Shown one piece after another: positions 10,849 through 20,673 of a DNA stretch of 64,000 nucleotides (position 1 is its first letter; every line of letters begins with the position of its first letter). The stretch is from NCBI GenBank assembly GCA_023053575.1, contig JAKZAP010000001.1:23764533-23828532 (forward strand), read 5' to 3'. Source of the DNA: Branchinecta lynchi (lineage: Eukaryota; Arthropoda; Branchiopoda; Anostraca; Branchinectidae). The translations under genes and the position numbers were made by a program. The notes below the pieces were generated by a model. It did no database searches and was not told the DNA's origin. It was given only the letters and a program-made list of their open reading frames with translations.

Positions 10849-11632
10849 CTATAAAGAGGCCTTCGTAAGGTCGTCTCAGGGGCTTATTGAGTCATTTACT
10901 AACTCCAAATCAAGGTGGTTATCTTATACTGTTGATTGTTTAGGTATTATTTATCAACCTGGTTCGAAAGTTATTTCATTTTGTTATTATTTGTTCATCG
11001 AAAATAAGAAAAACAATTAATGATAGACCAGCTGGAGTTAAGGCATAAAAGAAAAGAATTTGCTGTATAGTAGAAGTATGCTTATTTGAACACTCATTTA
11101 AATGTTTCACACTTTTGTTTCTTGCATGCGAAATCGAAAGGAAAAAATCAAACTTGATACAGTCAAGTATTTCAGCTTTTATCTGGCGAAAATATTGAGC
11201 TGGAATCCTAATTTTTCTTTGTGTTTACTTTAAAAATGCTTCTTCTTCCATTAAAATATAAATTTGCTGTTAAGTTTGACCACCAGCTGAAAAGACCCGC
11301 TGAACAAAAGATGCAAAATTAGAAAGACGAAACAGAAGGCAATTAAGAGCAAATATTTCAAAATCGGACAAAGATTTGATAAACTGAGAATGAAACAAAC
11401 ATTTTCTGCAAGTATTGTGTAGTATAAGATGCCTAGTTCGAGTTTTATTATTTTCTTCGGCGACCATTCACTGTCAGACGACGTTCAAATAAGGACAACT
11501 CTACTATACTTAAAAATGTCTCTGACTGAGGTCACTCCACTGTTTCGATGGCTGTTTTGGCGCTAAGCGGATCGCTGCGTTTTCTTTCCGTTAAGATGGC
11601 AAACCGTTCGGTTCCAACCATCGATCTACTTA

Positions 11633-11936
11633 GAGCGTGTTCTATCCTACTTACCGTAGTTACTACGCATGACGTCACGAATTCTGGCTTTTTCCGTCAA
11701 GGCTGGAACGAATTTTCTATTTTCCCGCAGAATATCATACCACGGGGGAATCCGACCAATCACGATTCAGAGATCCGTAGTTACTACGCTTACTACGCTC
11801 CCGAGCGTGGTAAGCAAATAGTTACTATTAGTTACTATTTCGAGAAGGTTGGAACGGTCAGCGTAGTAACTTTTGGTGAGGTTGGAACGGAAATAGTAGT
11901 TAATAGTTACTATTGGTACGAGGGTGGAACACGCTC
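11633..11936. mobile_element. Harbinger-like MITE, 304 bp
   Basis: The ends GAGCGTGTTC and GAACACGCTC are perfect inverted repeats, and TTA flanks both sides (11630-11632, 11937-11939). The interior is rich in GTAGTTACTACG and GGAACG strings. A 3-bp TWA duplication is typical of PIF/Harbinger elements. Confidence 0.8.
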
Positions 11937-12192
11937 TTAATCGACTCTCTTCCATAACTTATCTTGATCGAAACTTGTTATTTCATTAACAATACATAGA
12001 TGGCACTTTGCAGAAGGGATTTGTACCGTGACCAATAACCAGAAATAGTTTTTCGAATATAATTCAGAAGTCTAGTACTTTACTGTCGGAGCCACGTAGA
12101 CATACCAGGACCCACAAGCCGGGTCTCATGGTGAAAACTAAATAGAGCCAAATATATAATTTCAATGCGGAAGACGCCCTTGACGCGGAAAC

Positions 12193-12343
12193 GTTTTATA
12201 AGTAGTGAACTGAAAGACAAAAAATGCTCCTCAGCCGGGATTTGAACCCAGGACCCTCTGCTTACAAGGCAGGCGCTCCAAATTCCTGTGTTCAAATCCT
12301 GGCTGAGTAGAATTTTTGTCTTTTAGTTCACTACTTATAAAAT
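12193..12343. repeat. tRNA-derived foldback
   Basis: Arms TTTTATAAGTAGTGAACTGA (12194) through GGGATTTGAACCCAGGA and their inverse (to 12343) enclose a tRNA-like core. On the minus strand the core has an anticodon arm CTGC-CTTGTAA-GCAG (Thr TGT-like) and a T arm with GGTTCAAATCC. Both arms carry a T-arm, so the structure is two tRNA 3' halves head to head. Confidence 0.6.
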
Positions 12344-12524
12344 GTTATTTCATGTTTGGGACAAGGAGCACCAAGCAAAAATCGATGGAACTTGGAAGAG
12401 GAGGCCAAACTATCGAGAAACTATGCTAATAGAAGGTCCTAACAAGTAGGCCCAACTGTGACTAAGCGTCATGGGCCCTTGGTACAAGGGTACGCCATAA
12501 TTAGACAACTTCCACGTTTACAAG

Positions 12525-12738
12525 AGTTGCGTTTTTAGATAACACGGTATCTGATACACACTTTAATCACCACCAATACAAGTACCTAGGATTTTGTCAA
12601 ATTGGTCGGGAAAGAAGTTCGGCATTGTAATGTGAGATGATATCGGTGTTTCTTCTGGGATGACTTATAAAAGCGCCAATCAGATACTACGGTAACTGCA
12701 AAAACGACAAAATGCAGATTTAGTTACCGTGGACAACT
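12525..12738. mobile_element. MITE family with GATACCATGGTATC termini (decayed copy 4)
   Basis: It starts AGTTGCGTTTTT, then ACACGGTATCTGATAC. Near the other end it has GATACTACGGTAACTGCAAA and an incomplete terminus. It is truncated or scrambled relative to the copies at 52423 and 37429. Confidence 0.5.
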
Positions 12739-12935
12739 CACATACATTAAAGCACACCTCGCACTATACTAAAAACTATCTGAATACTGTAAAACTAAGC
12801 TTTGCTTTTAACAAACGATCCATGGCTTTGGCTGTTATAAGCCTATTCCCAGACCGATTGACTTATCAGAACTTGACAAGATTCAGAGAGCCGGTTTTTA
12901 CCATGATACGCGAACACTCTTCGGGGATGTAACAT
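12729..12935 (+). repeat. dispersed repeat X (copy 1, partial)
   Basis: It shares CCTCGCACTAT, TGAATACT.TAAAACTA, TTTGGCTGTTATAAGCC and CCGGTTTTT with 32155-32470 and 33690-33995. There is no coding signal. Confidence 0.6.
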
Positions 12936-13038
12936 TTGGGTCAGTGGGTTCAAGAATTAATGACTGAAGTTACGGAAGTAGTTTGCATTGGTATTATGGT
13001 ATAACGGGTCCTATAAAGAAACAGACTTGAATGCCTAC

Positions 13039-13225
13039 CTCCGGCGTCAGCAGATGGACACCAAGTATATCGGACAGGTGCGGGATTCGTCCTAGGATCT
13101 TCTGTCGATCATTTCCACTGTCGACATCGATTCGTTCAATAACCTGGACGTCTCTTGCAAGCCAATACAAATGCGACCCTAGAACTGTGAGCGCTACGAC
13201 ACCAACCTTCTGCAGCAGCACTCGT
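13039..13225 (-). CDS. arr: arrow/LRP6 exon k: end of propeller 4
   Basis: The exon (187 nt, phase 2-0) reads RVLLQKVGVVALTVLGSHLY, then WLARDVQVIERIDVDSG and RIPHLSDILGVHLLTPE. It corresponds to the closing blades of LRP6 propeller 4, where relatives have I..LSDI.AV. The acceptor is TTTCAG/ACG and the donor is GAG/GTAGGC. A C/G-rich run and a 350-bp MITE (13302-13649) lie just upstream in the intron. Confidence 0.88.
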
Positions 13226-13301
13226 CTGAAACGAAAATATCATTCACATCTGAAAGACATAGAGGTGGGGGGGGGGGGTGGGGGGGGGCAGTGAAGATAT
13301 T

Positions 13302-13649
13302 AGTTGCGTTCTTGCTCATACCATGGTAACTGGACCTGCAATTAATCGTTTTTGCAATTACAGTGGTATCTGATACTACGGTTGCTCTGCAAAAACGAGA
13401 ATTGCCAAATTGGCGCTTTTGGAGGATCCACTGACATCTTGAGTGACATAACTTCTTTGACACCAATTTGACAAAAAACTAGACTCATCTGTTAATGATG
13501 GTGAAAGTGAGATGAACTTTCCAGATACCACGATCCGACCGTGGTATCTGAACAGCAGATACCACGGTTCTTGACCAGATAACACGGTAACTGCTAACAT
13601 ACCTTTTGACCGTTGTATCAAATACCTTGGTATCTGCAAAAACGCAACT
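13302..13649. mobile_element. MITE family with GATACCATGGTATC termini (copy 3)
   Basis: The left end AGTTGCGTTCTTGC and right end GCAAAAACGCAACT enclose 348 bp with GGTATCTG/CAGATACC strings. Flanks are ATT and GTT. The element lies in the exon j-k intron, about 75 bp upstream of the exon k acceptor. Confidence 0.75.
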
Positions 13650-14499
13650 GTTATTTAGCTTACACCATTAGCATGCAGTGTTGTCACCGGTCGCTGAATT
13701 CTGCGATTTGTCACAGGTTTTGTACTTCTACAAAATGAGCACCGGTAAGACCATAGTAGAAACATATGCTTATGACGCTAAAAACGCAATATTTTTCGCT
13801 AGCTAATGGTGAAAAGGACCGAGTTTTTTAGAAGCCAGAAGTTGTGGGTTTTCCGACAGATGTCACAGGTTCCGTCAGAGAAAACTGGCACTAGGGTGAC
13901 AACTACAACGACAACCGTAACCATAGGTGCACGGGCTCAAGCTTGCTAAACTACAAGTGGAGTTCTGCAGAATCGATGGACCCTATAGCACAGTGAATCT
14001 AGTCGAAGAAAAGAGAACCCATTAAATTGCTGGTTAGTAATAAATTATCCGCGTATCTTTACCGAGATGAATATCTAGTTTATCTTTGTTTACGTTACTT
14101 TTTTGACCAAAAAATTTCTAATTTCAGCTGGCCCATCCACAACCTTGAAGGATAGATTTACTTATTTATTGTCTGTTCTTATCTTTTTATCTTATTGGTT
14201 ACGTAAGGAGCAAACTAGACAGTTGAGTAATAATGTAGTCATGTAATTTAAGTAACTACTAAATTATTGGATTTTAGGCAGTAACGTGGTTGTTTACTTT
14301 CAATTCAGTTCTGATGTACTCACCACAATAGATGTCTCTGGTAGACGCTAAGCAGCAGTCCCGTACACATCCCAGTTTAGCTAGTTTTGTGTGATTTATA
14401 CGCCGCTTTAGTAACGGACGATGACCTAGTGACGTTATTGGCCTTTCTCACTTTAAACTCTTTTATTACATTTTGACATCGGTGTATACCTGCATAACA

Positions 14500-14850
14500 A
14501 ATCTTCTTTGTTCTTTATTTTGTTCATTTATATGGGGAAGAGCTAACGAGCTTGTATCCCTGCCGGCTCTCACTGATCAATTTATATTGTTGTCAATGTT
14601 TTGAATTAAAAGAACCTGAACCTTTATGTAGTGTGGTTTACTGATTGTTTTGGAACTGCAAATTAGCTACATGCTACAATAGTTTTCAATTAAGCCAGTA
14701 TCTCTTTAGATTTCCCCAGGTACCCATTTGAAGCTGGGTGGACCTTGGCTTGTTTTACAGCATTAAGCCACAAAGCCCCGCCCCTAACTTTATATTTATT
14801 CCTTTTCTAGCTTTTAGCTATTCGGATTAAACTTGATTGATTGATTGATA
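14500..14850 (+). mobile_element. LINE tails with simple-repeat ends
   Basis: Two successive 3'-UTR-like pieces are visible. One ends GAATTAAAAGAACCTGAACC near 14630. The other ends with TTGATTGATTGATTGA near 14845, after TCTAGCTTTTAGCTATTCGG. A similar TCTAGCTTTAAGCTATTTGG string occurs at 210-230. No coding part was seen. Confidence 0.4.
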
Positions 14851-14879
14851 ATACGCTCTTTTAATTGACATAAAAGGAG

Positions 14880-15930
14880 CGTGTGATAACTTATCTCACG
14901 CTTCAGCAATCCTGGCTCTTCTTTCTAGGGGTATTCCACTCTCTATATGTCGTGTTCTGCGTTCTTGGTATAGCCGGCTGTCGGTTAGGGTATCTTTGGG
15001 TTCTCTTCTGTTTTCTTCTTATTTGTCAGTGGGTAGAGGGGTGAGACAAGGTTGTATTTTATCTCCTTATATATTTAATGTGAGCCTAGCACAGTGTCTC
15101 CGGTCAATCCGAATATCCCTGATTTCGGCTCTTCGAGGTGTTTCTTACCTAGCTTATGCCGACGACATAATTTTACTGAGTAAATCAAAAGCTGCGTTGG
15201 CTGAGAATTTTAAACGCCTTGCCACTTCTCCATCAACAAAGGGTCTTTCGTTAGTGCTTGTAAATGCCAGTTTTTTGTTGTAAATATCACTGTGGAAGGG
15301 AATGGATGTCTTGATTGCGGTAATGGGATTATTTTTTCAGCATGTGATATAGTGACGTACTTAGGGATCCCATATGCATCGTCAGCTAGGGTTTCTCAGT
15401 CTATAATTGTCAATCATATACAAGAAAGAATTCGCAAGGCATTTGGCCTCTTAATTCGTTTTCGTGGGCGATACAGGAAAGATATCCTCGGGTCATTGTT
15501 CGCCGCTGTTGCTTTACCTAATGTTCTTTTTACTGCTACAATCGTATAAATTTTCGAATTTACGACATATCTGCTATTAAAATTTCATATTTCAAATTTT
15601 CCGAATTTCTCCTTGGGTTCCCCATTTCTTTCAGTAATTCGCAGTTGGTTTCCAATTTTGAAGTAATAGACCCAGTTTTAGTTTTGAGTAAAAAGATGAC
15701 CAACTTTTATAAAAAAGCTTCGGTAGCCCTCCAAACCCACAACCTGTACCCATTTTCTAACAAGTGAATAATATAGTGTGTAAATAATTGTTGGAAAAGT
15801 TGTCGAAATCGTGTGTATTTTTTATAGTATTTATCTGTTAATGAATGGACCAGAGGGTTTAGACATAGTTATGTTTTATACATTATTTTACACTCCTCAA
15901 TTCTGAGGGAAATAAATGAATAAATAAATA
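14880..15930 (+). pseudogene. decayed LINE reverse transcriptase fragment
   Basis: Translation gives LSHASAILALLSRGIPLSI, VGRGVRQGCILSPYIFNVSL and AYADDIILLSKS. After a frameshift near 15255 it continues NITVEGNGCLDCGNG and VTYLGIPYASS. It matches the 34183 copy in order and motifs. The 3' end carries AATAAATGAATAAATAAATAA (15910-15931). It is broken by the frameshift and by a stop after FTATIV. Confidence 0.8.
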
Positions 15931-15937
15931 AACCAAA

Positions 15938-16024
15938 CGGTAGGCATCACCGAGACTCGAACCAACGACCATTCGCTTCCGAGTTAGGCGTGCTAGCCAT
16001 TCGGCTAGGACGGACCGGCGATTA
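15938..16024 (-). repeat. tRNA-like sequence (SINE head or tRNA pseudogene)
   Basis: On the minus strand TAGCCGAATGGCTAGCA resembles an A box and GGTTCGAGTCT a B box at normal spacing. The D loop is too short, and the anticodon and acceptor stems do not pair. It directly follows the tail of the LINE at 14880-15930. Confidence 0.45.
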
Positions 16025-16115
16025 TGGTAACAAATCATTATTTTTTTGGTGACTATTCCCTGTATGGTATATATTAGCTATGATGGTAAAAAAAGACGAA
16101 AATAAGATATGTTAC

Positions 16116-16325
16116 CTTCCAGTTCCATCCAAATTGGCAGATTCAATAAGCCCCGAATCCGACCCGAGTTCGGCAGACGCCCAATATACGATGTTGTTCT
16201 TCTGGTCGACCGTCAATGCTGTCGGATTTCGGATGTCTTTGCCCACAATTAACTGCCTGTCTTCTCCACTGAACAGGACTCGCTCGATTCGAGGCTCGTG
16301 AAGAACGTTGATGAAGAACAAATAC
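16116..16325 (-). CDS. arr: arrow/LRP6 exon j: propeller 4 blades
   Basis: The exon (210 nt, phase 2-2) reads YLFFINVLHEPRIERVLFSG, then IRNPTALTVDQKNNIVYWAS and LIESANLDGTG. The acceptor is TTGTAG/GTA and the donor is AG/GTAACA. The divergent YWAS instead of YWTD and the FIN instead of FTN fit the weakly conserved propeller 4. Phases match exons i and k. Confidence 0.9.
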
Positions 16326-16876
16326 CTACAAGTATAAAATACTATGTAAAGCTACATGCCCAAAGAATGAGAGAGTAAGTCGCTAGGCAAGACAGGAGAA
16401 AATAGACACGGGTTGAAAAATTTGAAGCTGGGGGCGTTGAACTCGAAAGCGCGAATACCAATCTTGACTTCCTCATCCGAGGTTTCGCGGGTTAAGTTCT
16501 ATGGTTCGAAATGTTGATACTGCACAGTCGGTCTTTCTCGATCGAATTATTTCCTATAACCATGGATCAAAACTGTGCCTTGACAAAGAAGTCACTTTTC
16601 TTACAGTACAGCTCTTACTAGAAATGAATTTTCCAAGATGAAATGCCTCAAAAATACCGTTGTCGAAAATACTATTACCTTCCACGTAAAATTAGCGATT
16701 TTTTTGCTAGCGCATGTCGGCTCTATCCAGCCTTTGGTCTGTTCGACGCGGCGGCTGGACGCAAACTATTTGAAAAGGGAACGCACCGTGGTTAAGAAAT
16801 GGGAAAACCAGGCACAAGAAAAGAAGTAAAAAACAAAACACATGTCACATAAAATCTACCATGTCCTCCAAAATAA

Positions 16877-17655
16877 CAAGACCAAAGGTTTCGATGGGAT
16901 CCCAAAATTGTAATATTTATTGGACTTCCTGAGCCAGACAATCTAATCTTTTAGATTCCCGAGTCTTCGCCATCCCACTTTAACATTTGCTATTTATCCA
17001 TAGCCCACCGTTTGAATATGTACAAAAAATAATGTTAGCCTTTTGGAGTTTTTGGGAACTTCCGGCCAAACAACTAATCAGATGAGAAAACCAAGTTCAG
17101 ACATAGATTCAGTAAGGGTGTTTACTCAGATATTTCATCTTAATCGACTTCAGAAAGGTCGTTTCTTTTGACAAAATTCTTCGTATTTTAGCAGTATTCC
17201 CGGCGAACTGCACGCAGAGCAAAAGAGGACACTGAGAGAAGAACTTTGACAAATTTTACCAGCTTATCTATCACGGAAACAACGTTCAAAATTAAATTCA
17301 GCATGTCTCCTGACCTTGATACCGAATCTCTAATCGACTTCAGAAACAAACTTGAGCTTCCACCGAATTTCCAGTTTCGGCCGAATTCCGGGATAATCGT
17401 TTGTCCGGCAAGAAAGCTCAGTTCAGATACGGATTCAGCGGGCCTCCTTAACCCTTGAACGACTACCTCATTAGCTTATAAAACACACCTTTTTTTTACT
17501 TTTAATTCGAAACCCCCTCGTCTGCCTCTAAAAATATCCAAAGGCCCCATCTACAACTTGGCCTGTACTCTGCCAGTGAATCCTCATACGAAATTTGAAC
17601 AAACAACATATCTCAAGCTCTTGGACCCACCGACACGACAGACTTCCATGAGACC
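16877..17655 (-). mobile_element. GGGATCCC-family element (truncated copy 4)
   Basis: It begins CAAGACCAAAGGTTTCGATG after TAA, as the other minus copy does. It keeps two or three degraded units and the CCCATCTAC...AATCCTCA segment. The end with TTGGGATCCC is missing, and the LTR retrotransposon starts a few bases further on. Confidence 0.65.
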
Positions 17656-17661
17656 AAGATA

Positions 17662-18224
17662 TGAAAAACATAAATGGTGTGTAGGAGGTTTTAGTTATAG
17701 TATTAGCGTGTGGCGTGCGAGCATGGTAATATTGGCGACTGGTTTGTGGTGCGAATACACCGTTATACACCGAGTCTTTTCGAAGGCGATACTCAGTTCG
17801 TAGGTCAATAACTAAAGCACCTATATTTCGTATTTACTTACATTGGAGTTAGGTCAATAGCACTTGTCACTAGGTCAACTGTGTCGGGCTCGAACTGAGC
17901 TCCGAATCGAACTGAACTCCGAACTGTGAAGTTGGTCCTTTTAAACCCTTGGAAATGTCAACTGAGTGCCTTAACGAATAGGGTTACTGTTCGTACGTCC
18001 TAGCAAATCTCTATCCAGTATGAAAGGGTTGGTGACCAACGGAGTGAGTTTGTCTAGGTTCTTGATGGGGAAAAGAGTTCTTTGATTGGAGAAAAGGAAA
18101 TAAACTCTCTCCGTCGGAGAAAAGCGTGGGCGTTAGAGCTAGTCGGAAATAGAGAGAGTTGAGGATAGAGCTTGTTGAACAAGCTTTGATCAAGATATAT
18201 TTGTATGCTAGATGTATCCTCACA
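17662..18224 (-). repeat. 3' LTR
   Basis: The plus strand begins TGAAAAAC and ends TCCTCACA, so on the element strand the LTR begins TGTGAGGA and ends TTTTTCA. It is 563 bp and matches the copy at 27870-28432. It abuts a truncated GGGATCCC-family element on its left. Confidence 0.93.
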
Positions 18225-18252
18225 TTACGCCCTTTCTCTAAAAAAATTCGAG
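18225..18252 (-). other. polypurine tract of the LTR element
   Basis: Reading toward the 3' LTR on the element strand, AGAGAAAGGGCG occurs immediately before the LTR's TGTGAGG. A purine run in this position primes plus-strand DNA synthesis in LTR elements. Confidence 0.7.
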
Positions 18253-20673
18253 CTCCCGCGAGAAAAATTAGTTTTCACTTTAACTTTAAGCTTTAAGGTA
18301 TGAAAAACAAATCATTTATGATAGCTTGCACTCGGGTTTGTAGTATTTACAGGGATTTAAACTTATTATTAACAATAATTTCTCTATTACTACTGACATG
18401 TGAAACTATTTTTTTTTCTTTCTATTTTTATGTTAGTTAAATTTTTTCTTGATTTTTTTTTGTTTTTGATACACTCACGTTGAATACAACTATCACGTAG
18501 ATTAATATGAATAACACAGAGTGAAACATCAGTAGACGACTTCACTGTACAATGTTCCAATCATATTTCACAAATTGTCTTTCTGAACAACTTTACAGCA
18601 GTTGCTCGGTAATGCTTTAGTAAAATAAGTGTTAACGGGACTGACCGCTTACCATTTCTCCGGGTCATAAGTCTGTCACTGTTAGCAATCCCGCAGTATA
18701 ACTTCACTGAAATAGTGTTCATTTTATGCCTGCTTACACTGCTTGCACTGTTCATGTTAGGGATCACTTCATGTCATGCCTGTTTGCACTTCACTGAAAT
18801 AAGTGTTTCTGTTATGCCTGATTATACTTCTTAAGATCAGAAGTAACCACTGTTAGCTGTAGTGCTAGGCACAGAGCTGTCACACTCGGTTATATCCGTC
18901 GATTAACCGTAATGCACAAAGTTTCAGCCACTGTTCAACGTTTAAATCACTGTTGTCGTATCATCACTATCATCACTCCATGTAGATGGGACTCGTCGAG
19001 TTTCTTCTTGGTTCTTTGGCTAAAATCGAACCGACGTCTTCTTCTTAATAGGATGACCAAACCAAGTAGTAGTCTGCTGGCTGCTAGTAGGTCAGTGGGT
19101 TCTCGACCTCATGTCAGCACATAGACGTGGCTGGCGTTCTAGGCTCGTTTCCATTAGAAAGGATTCATTTTGTTTTCTTCTTTTACGGTTTATTACGGTT
19201 TTTTGTGTTTTAACCTGTTTCTCATTTCGTTGTTTAGCAGTTTTATCCTGCCGAGAAGAAATTAGTCGCCTTCATTATTCATTTATTATCATTCTCTCCT
19301 CAGAATAGTATTATTCTTTGGGGGATGGCTTGCGCTTTATTTGCCCTAGCAAGTCATTTTTGCAGAAGAATATACCGGGTACTGAGCTCCGATTCTTATT
19401 ATTTTCTTGCTTTCGTGCAAAATTTTGCCAGCCTGGTCTTCTCGTTAGCATTGATTTATTTAGCCCCGTCTCTTCGCGTCTGTGCTCCCCTCAGAAGATT
19501 TGATATTATTACGAGTTTTATGTCCCTTTGGCTGACGAGGGGTACGATTCTTCGGCAGTCCCTCCTAGTCATTTTTGGGAGTTCATTCGTCTCGTTGCTT
19601 ATCCGATTTGAAGCTGGATACTTTTCGTATTGGATTTTTACCTGCATGCTAATAATGCTAATATTAGCATTACAGAGTCGTAAGTAAGCTGGAGTACGTA
19701 GCCTATACTCATATGTAAATTGTGGTCTTTCCACCTATTATTTGTTTCGTCACAGCGCCCATTAGCACTTATTTCCTGATATAGTGTTGCCTCTGGCGCC
19801 TTTTGGAACTTTTGAAACTTCGTTGTGCTCCCCCCTTTTGTTTCTTTGCCATCTTTGTTGTTCCCCTGTTTAGAAGCAATATCTTGGTAGCCGACGGTAT
19901 TTGGTTTGTTGGGCCGTAGAGCGGTAGATTTCCCTGAAGGTTAGTTTAACCTGGATTTCGAATTTACTCAGATTTTCGATTTTTTTTTCTATTATTCACC
20001 CTAGTACAAAACTAAATTTTTTTTGAATCGTGCAGTTAGTCAAGGGGACTAACATCGACCGAGCTCACTCGAGGTTTACCGGTGCATGACGTCACTGTAC
20101 AATATGACTTTGATCCGTAGGTTACACTGAAGATTCGCTTCTCATACGACCAAGATAGCGACAGTTCGCGACGCTGCCTCTCACTGGGTTCGCAGAAATT
20201 GTGAAAATTTTAGTGTTTTCTTTTCAGGATTTTTAATGAATGTTAAAAATTTAGATCATTCCTTCTTTTTAATATTTTCGTTGTTTGCCATTTCTTAAAC
20301 TTTCTTTGTCGCACCGCTGAATTTATTAAATGGTTTAGAAGATTATCGTTATTATTGTCTCTATTTTCTATTCTTTTCGGCGGCAAAATTAGGTGGTATT
20401 AGTAATCGCTAATCGGCAGAATTCATATTTTACGACACTCGGGTTAGAGTTCTATATTGATCCTTTATTTCCTTCATTTTGGACCTCTTGTCATAAGATA
20501 ATTTCATCGTCCGTCGTTTATCTTCCAGCCCCTCGTTTAATTATACAGTGTATCAGGATTGCTACTCATCTAATTCGGCGGGCTATGGCTTTATTACGTC
20601 TCTTTGGCCGAACAAATTTGGGGCTGATTTTCCGGTCCATTTGACACAGCTTGGATATCTGTCTTTGCTGCAT
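18253..20673 (-). other. 2.4-kb non-coding region between pol and 3' LTR
   Basis: No convincing long frame occurs on the element strand here; only short frames are present. The region contains small internal repeats, with GTTATGCCTG-type and CACTGAAATAGTGTT-like strings recurring between 18590 and 18850. It sits where an env gene would be in errantivirus-like elements. I saw no signal peptide, glycoprotein pattern or transmembrane segment on the minus strand. It could be a long 3' UTR or a decayed third gene. Confidence 0.6.

Larger units (their letters stand above)
18225..20673 (+). other. plus-strand frames inside the LTR element, not called
   Basis: Several short plus-strand frames with hydrophobic stretches (for example 19325-19687) run antisense to the element. 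They lack splice or domain support and are most simply chance frames in T-rich sequence. Confidence 0.4.

Noticed and set aside
15938..16024. Functional tRNA gene
   Set aside because: A and B boxes are recognisable, but D loop, anticodon stem and acceptor stem do not fold; more likely a SINE head or pseudogene.
18912..20644. Possible env gene of the LTR element in short frames
   Set aside because: The hydrophobic frames lie on the antisense strand and lack a signal peptide, cleavage site or conserved glycoprotein pattern.
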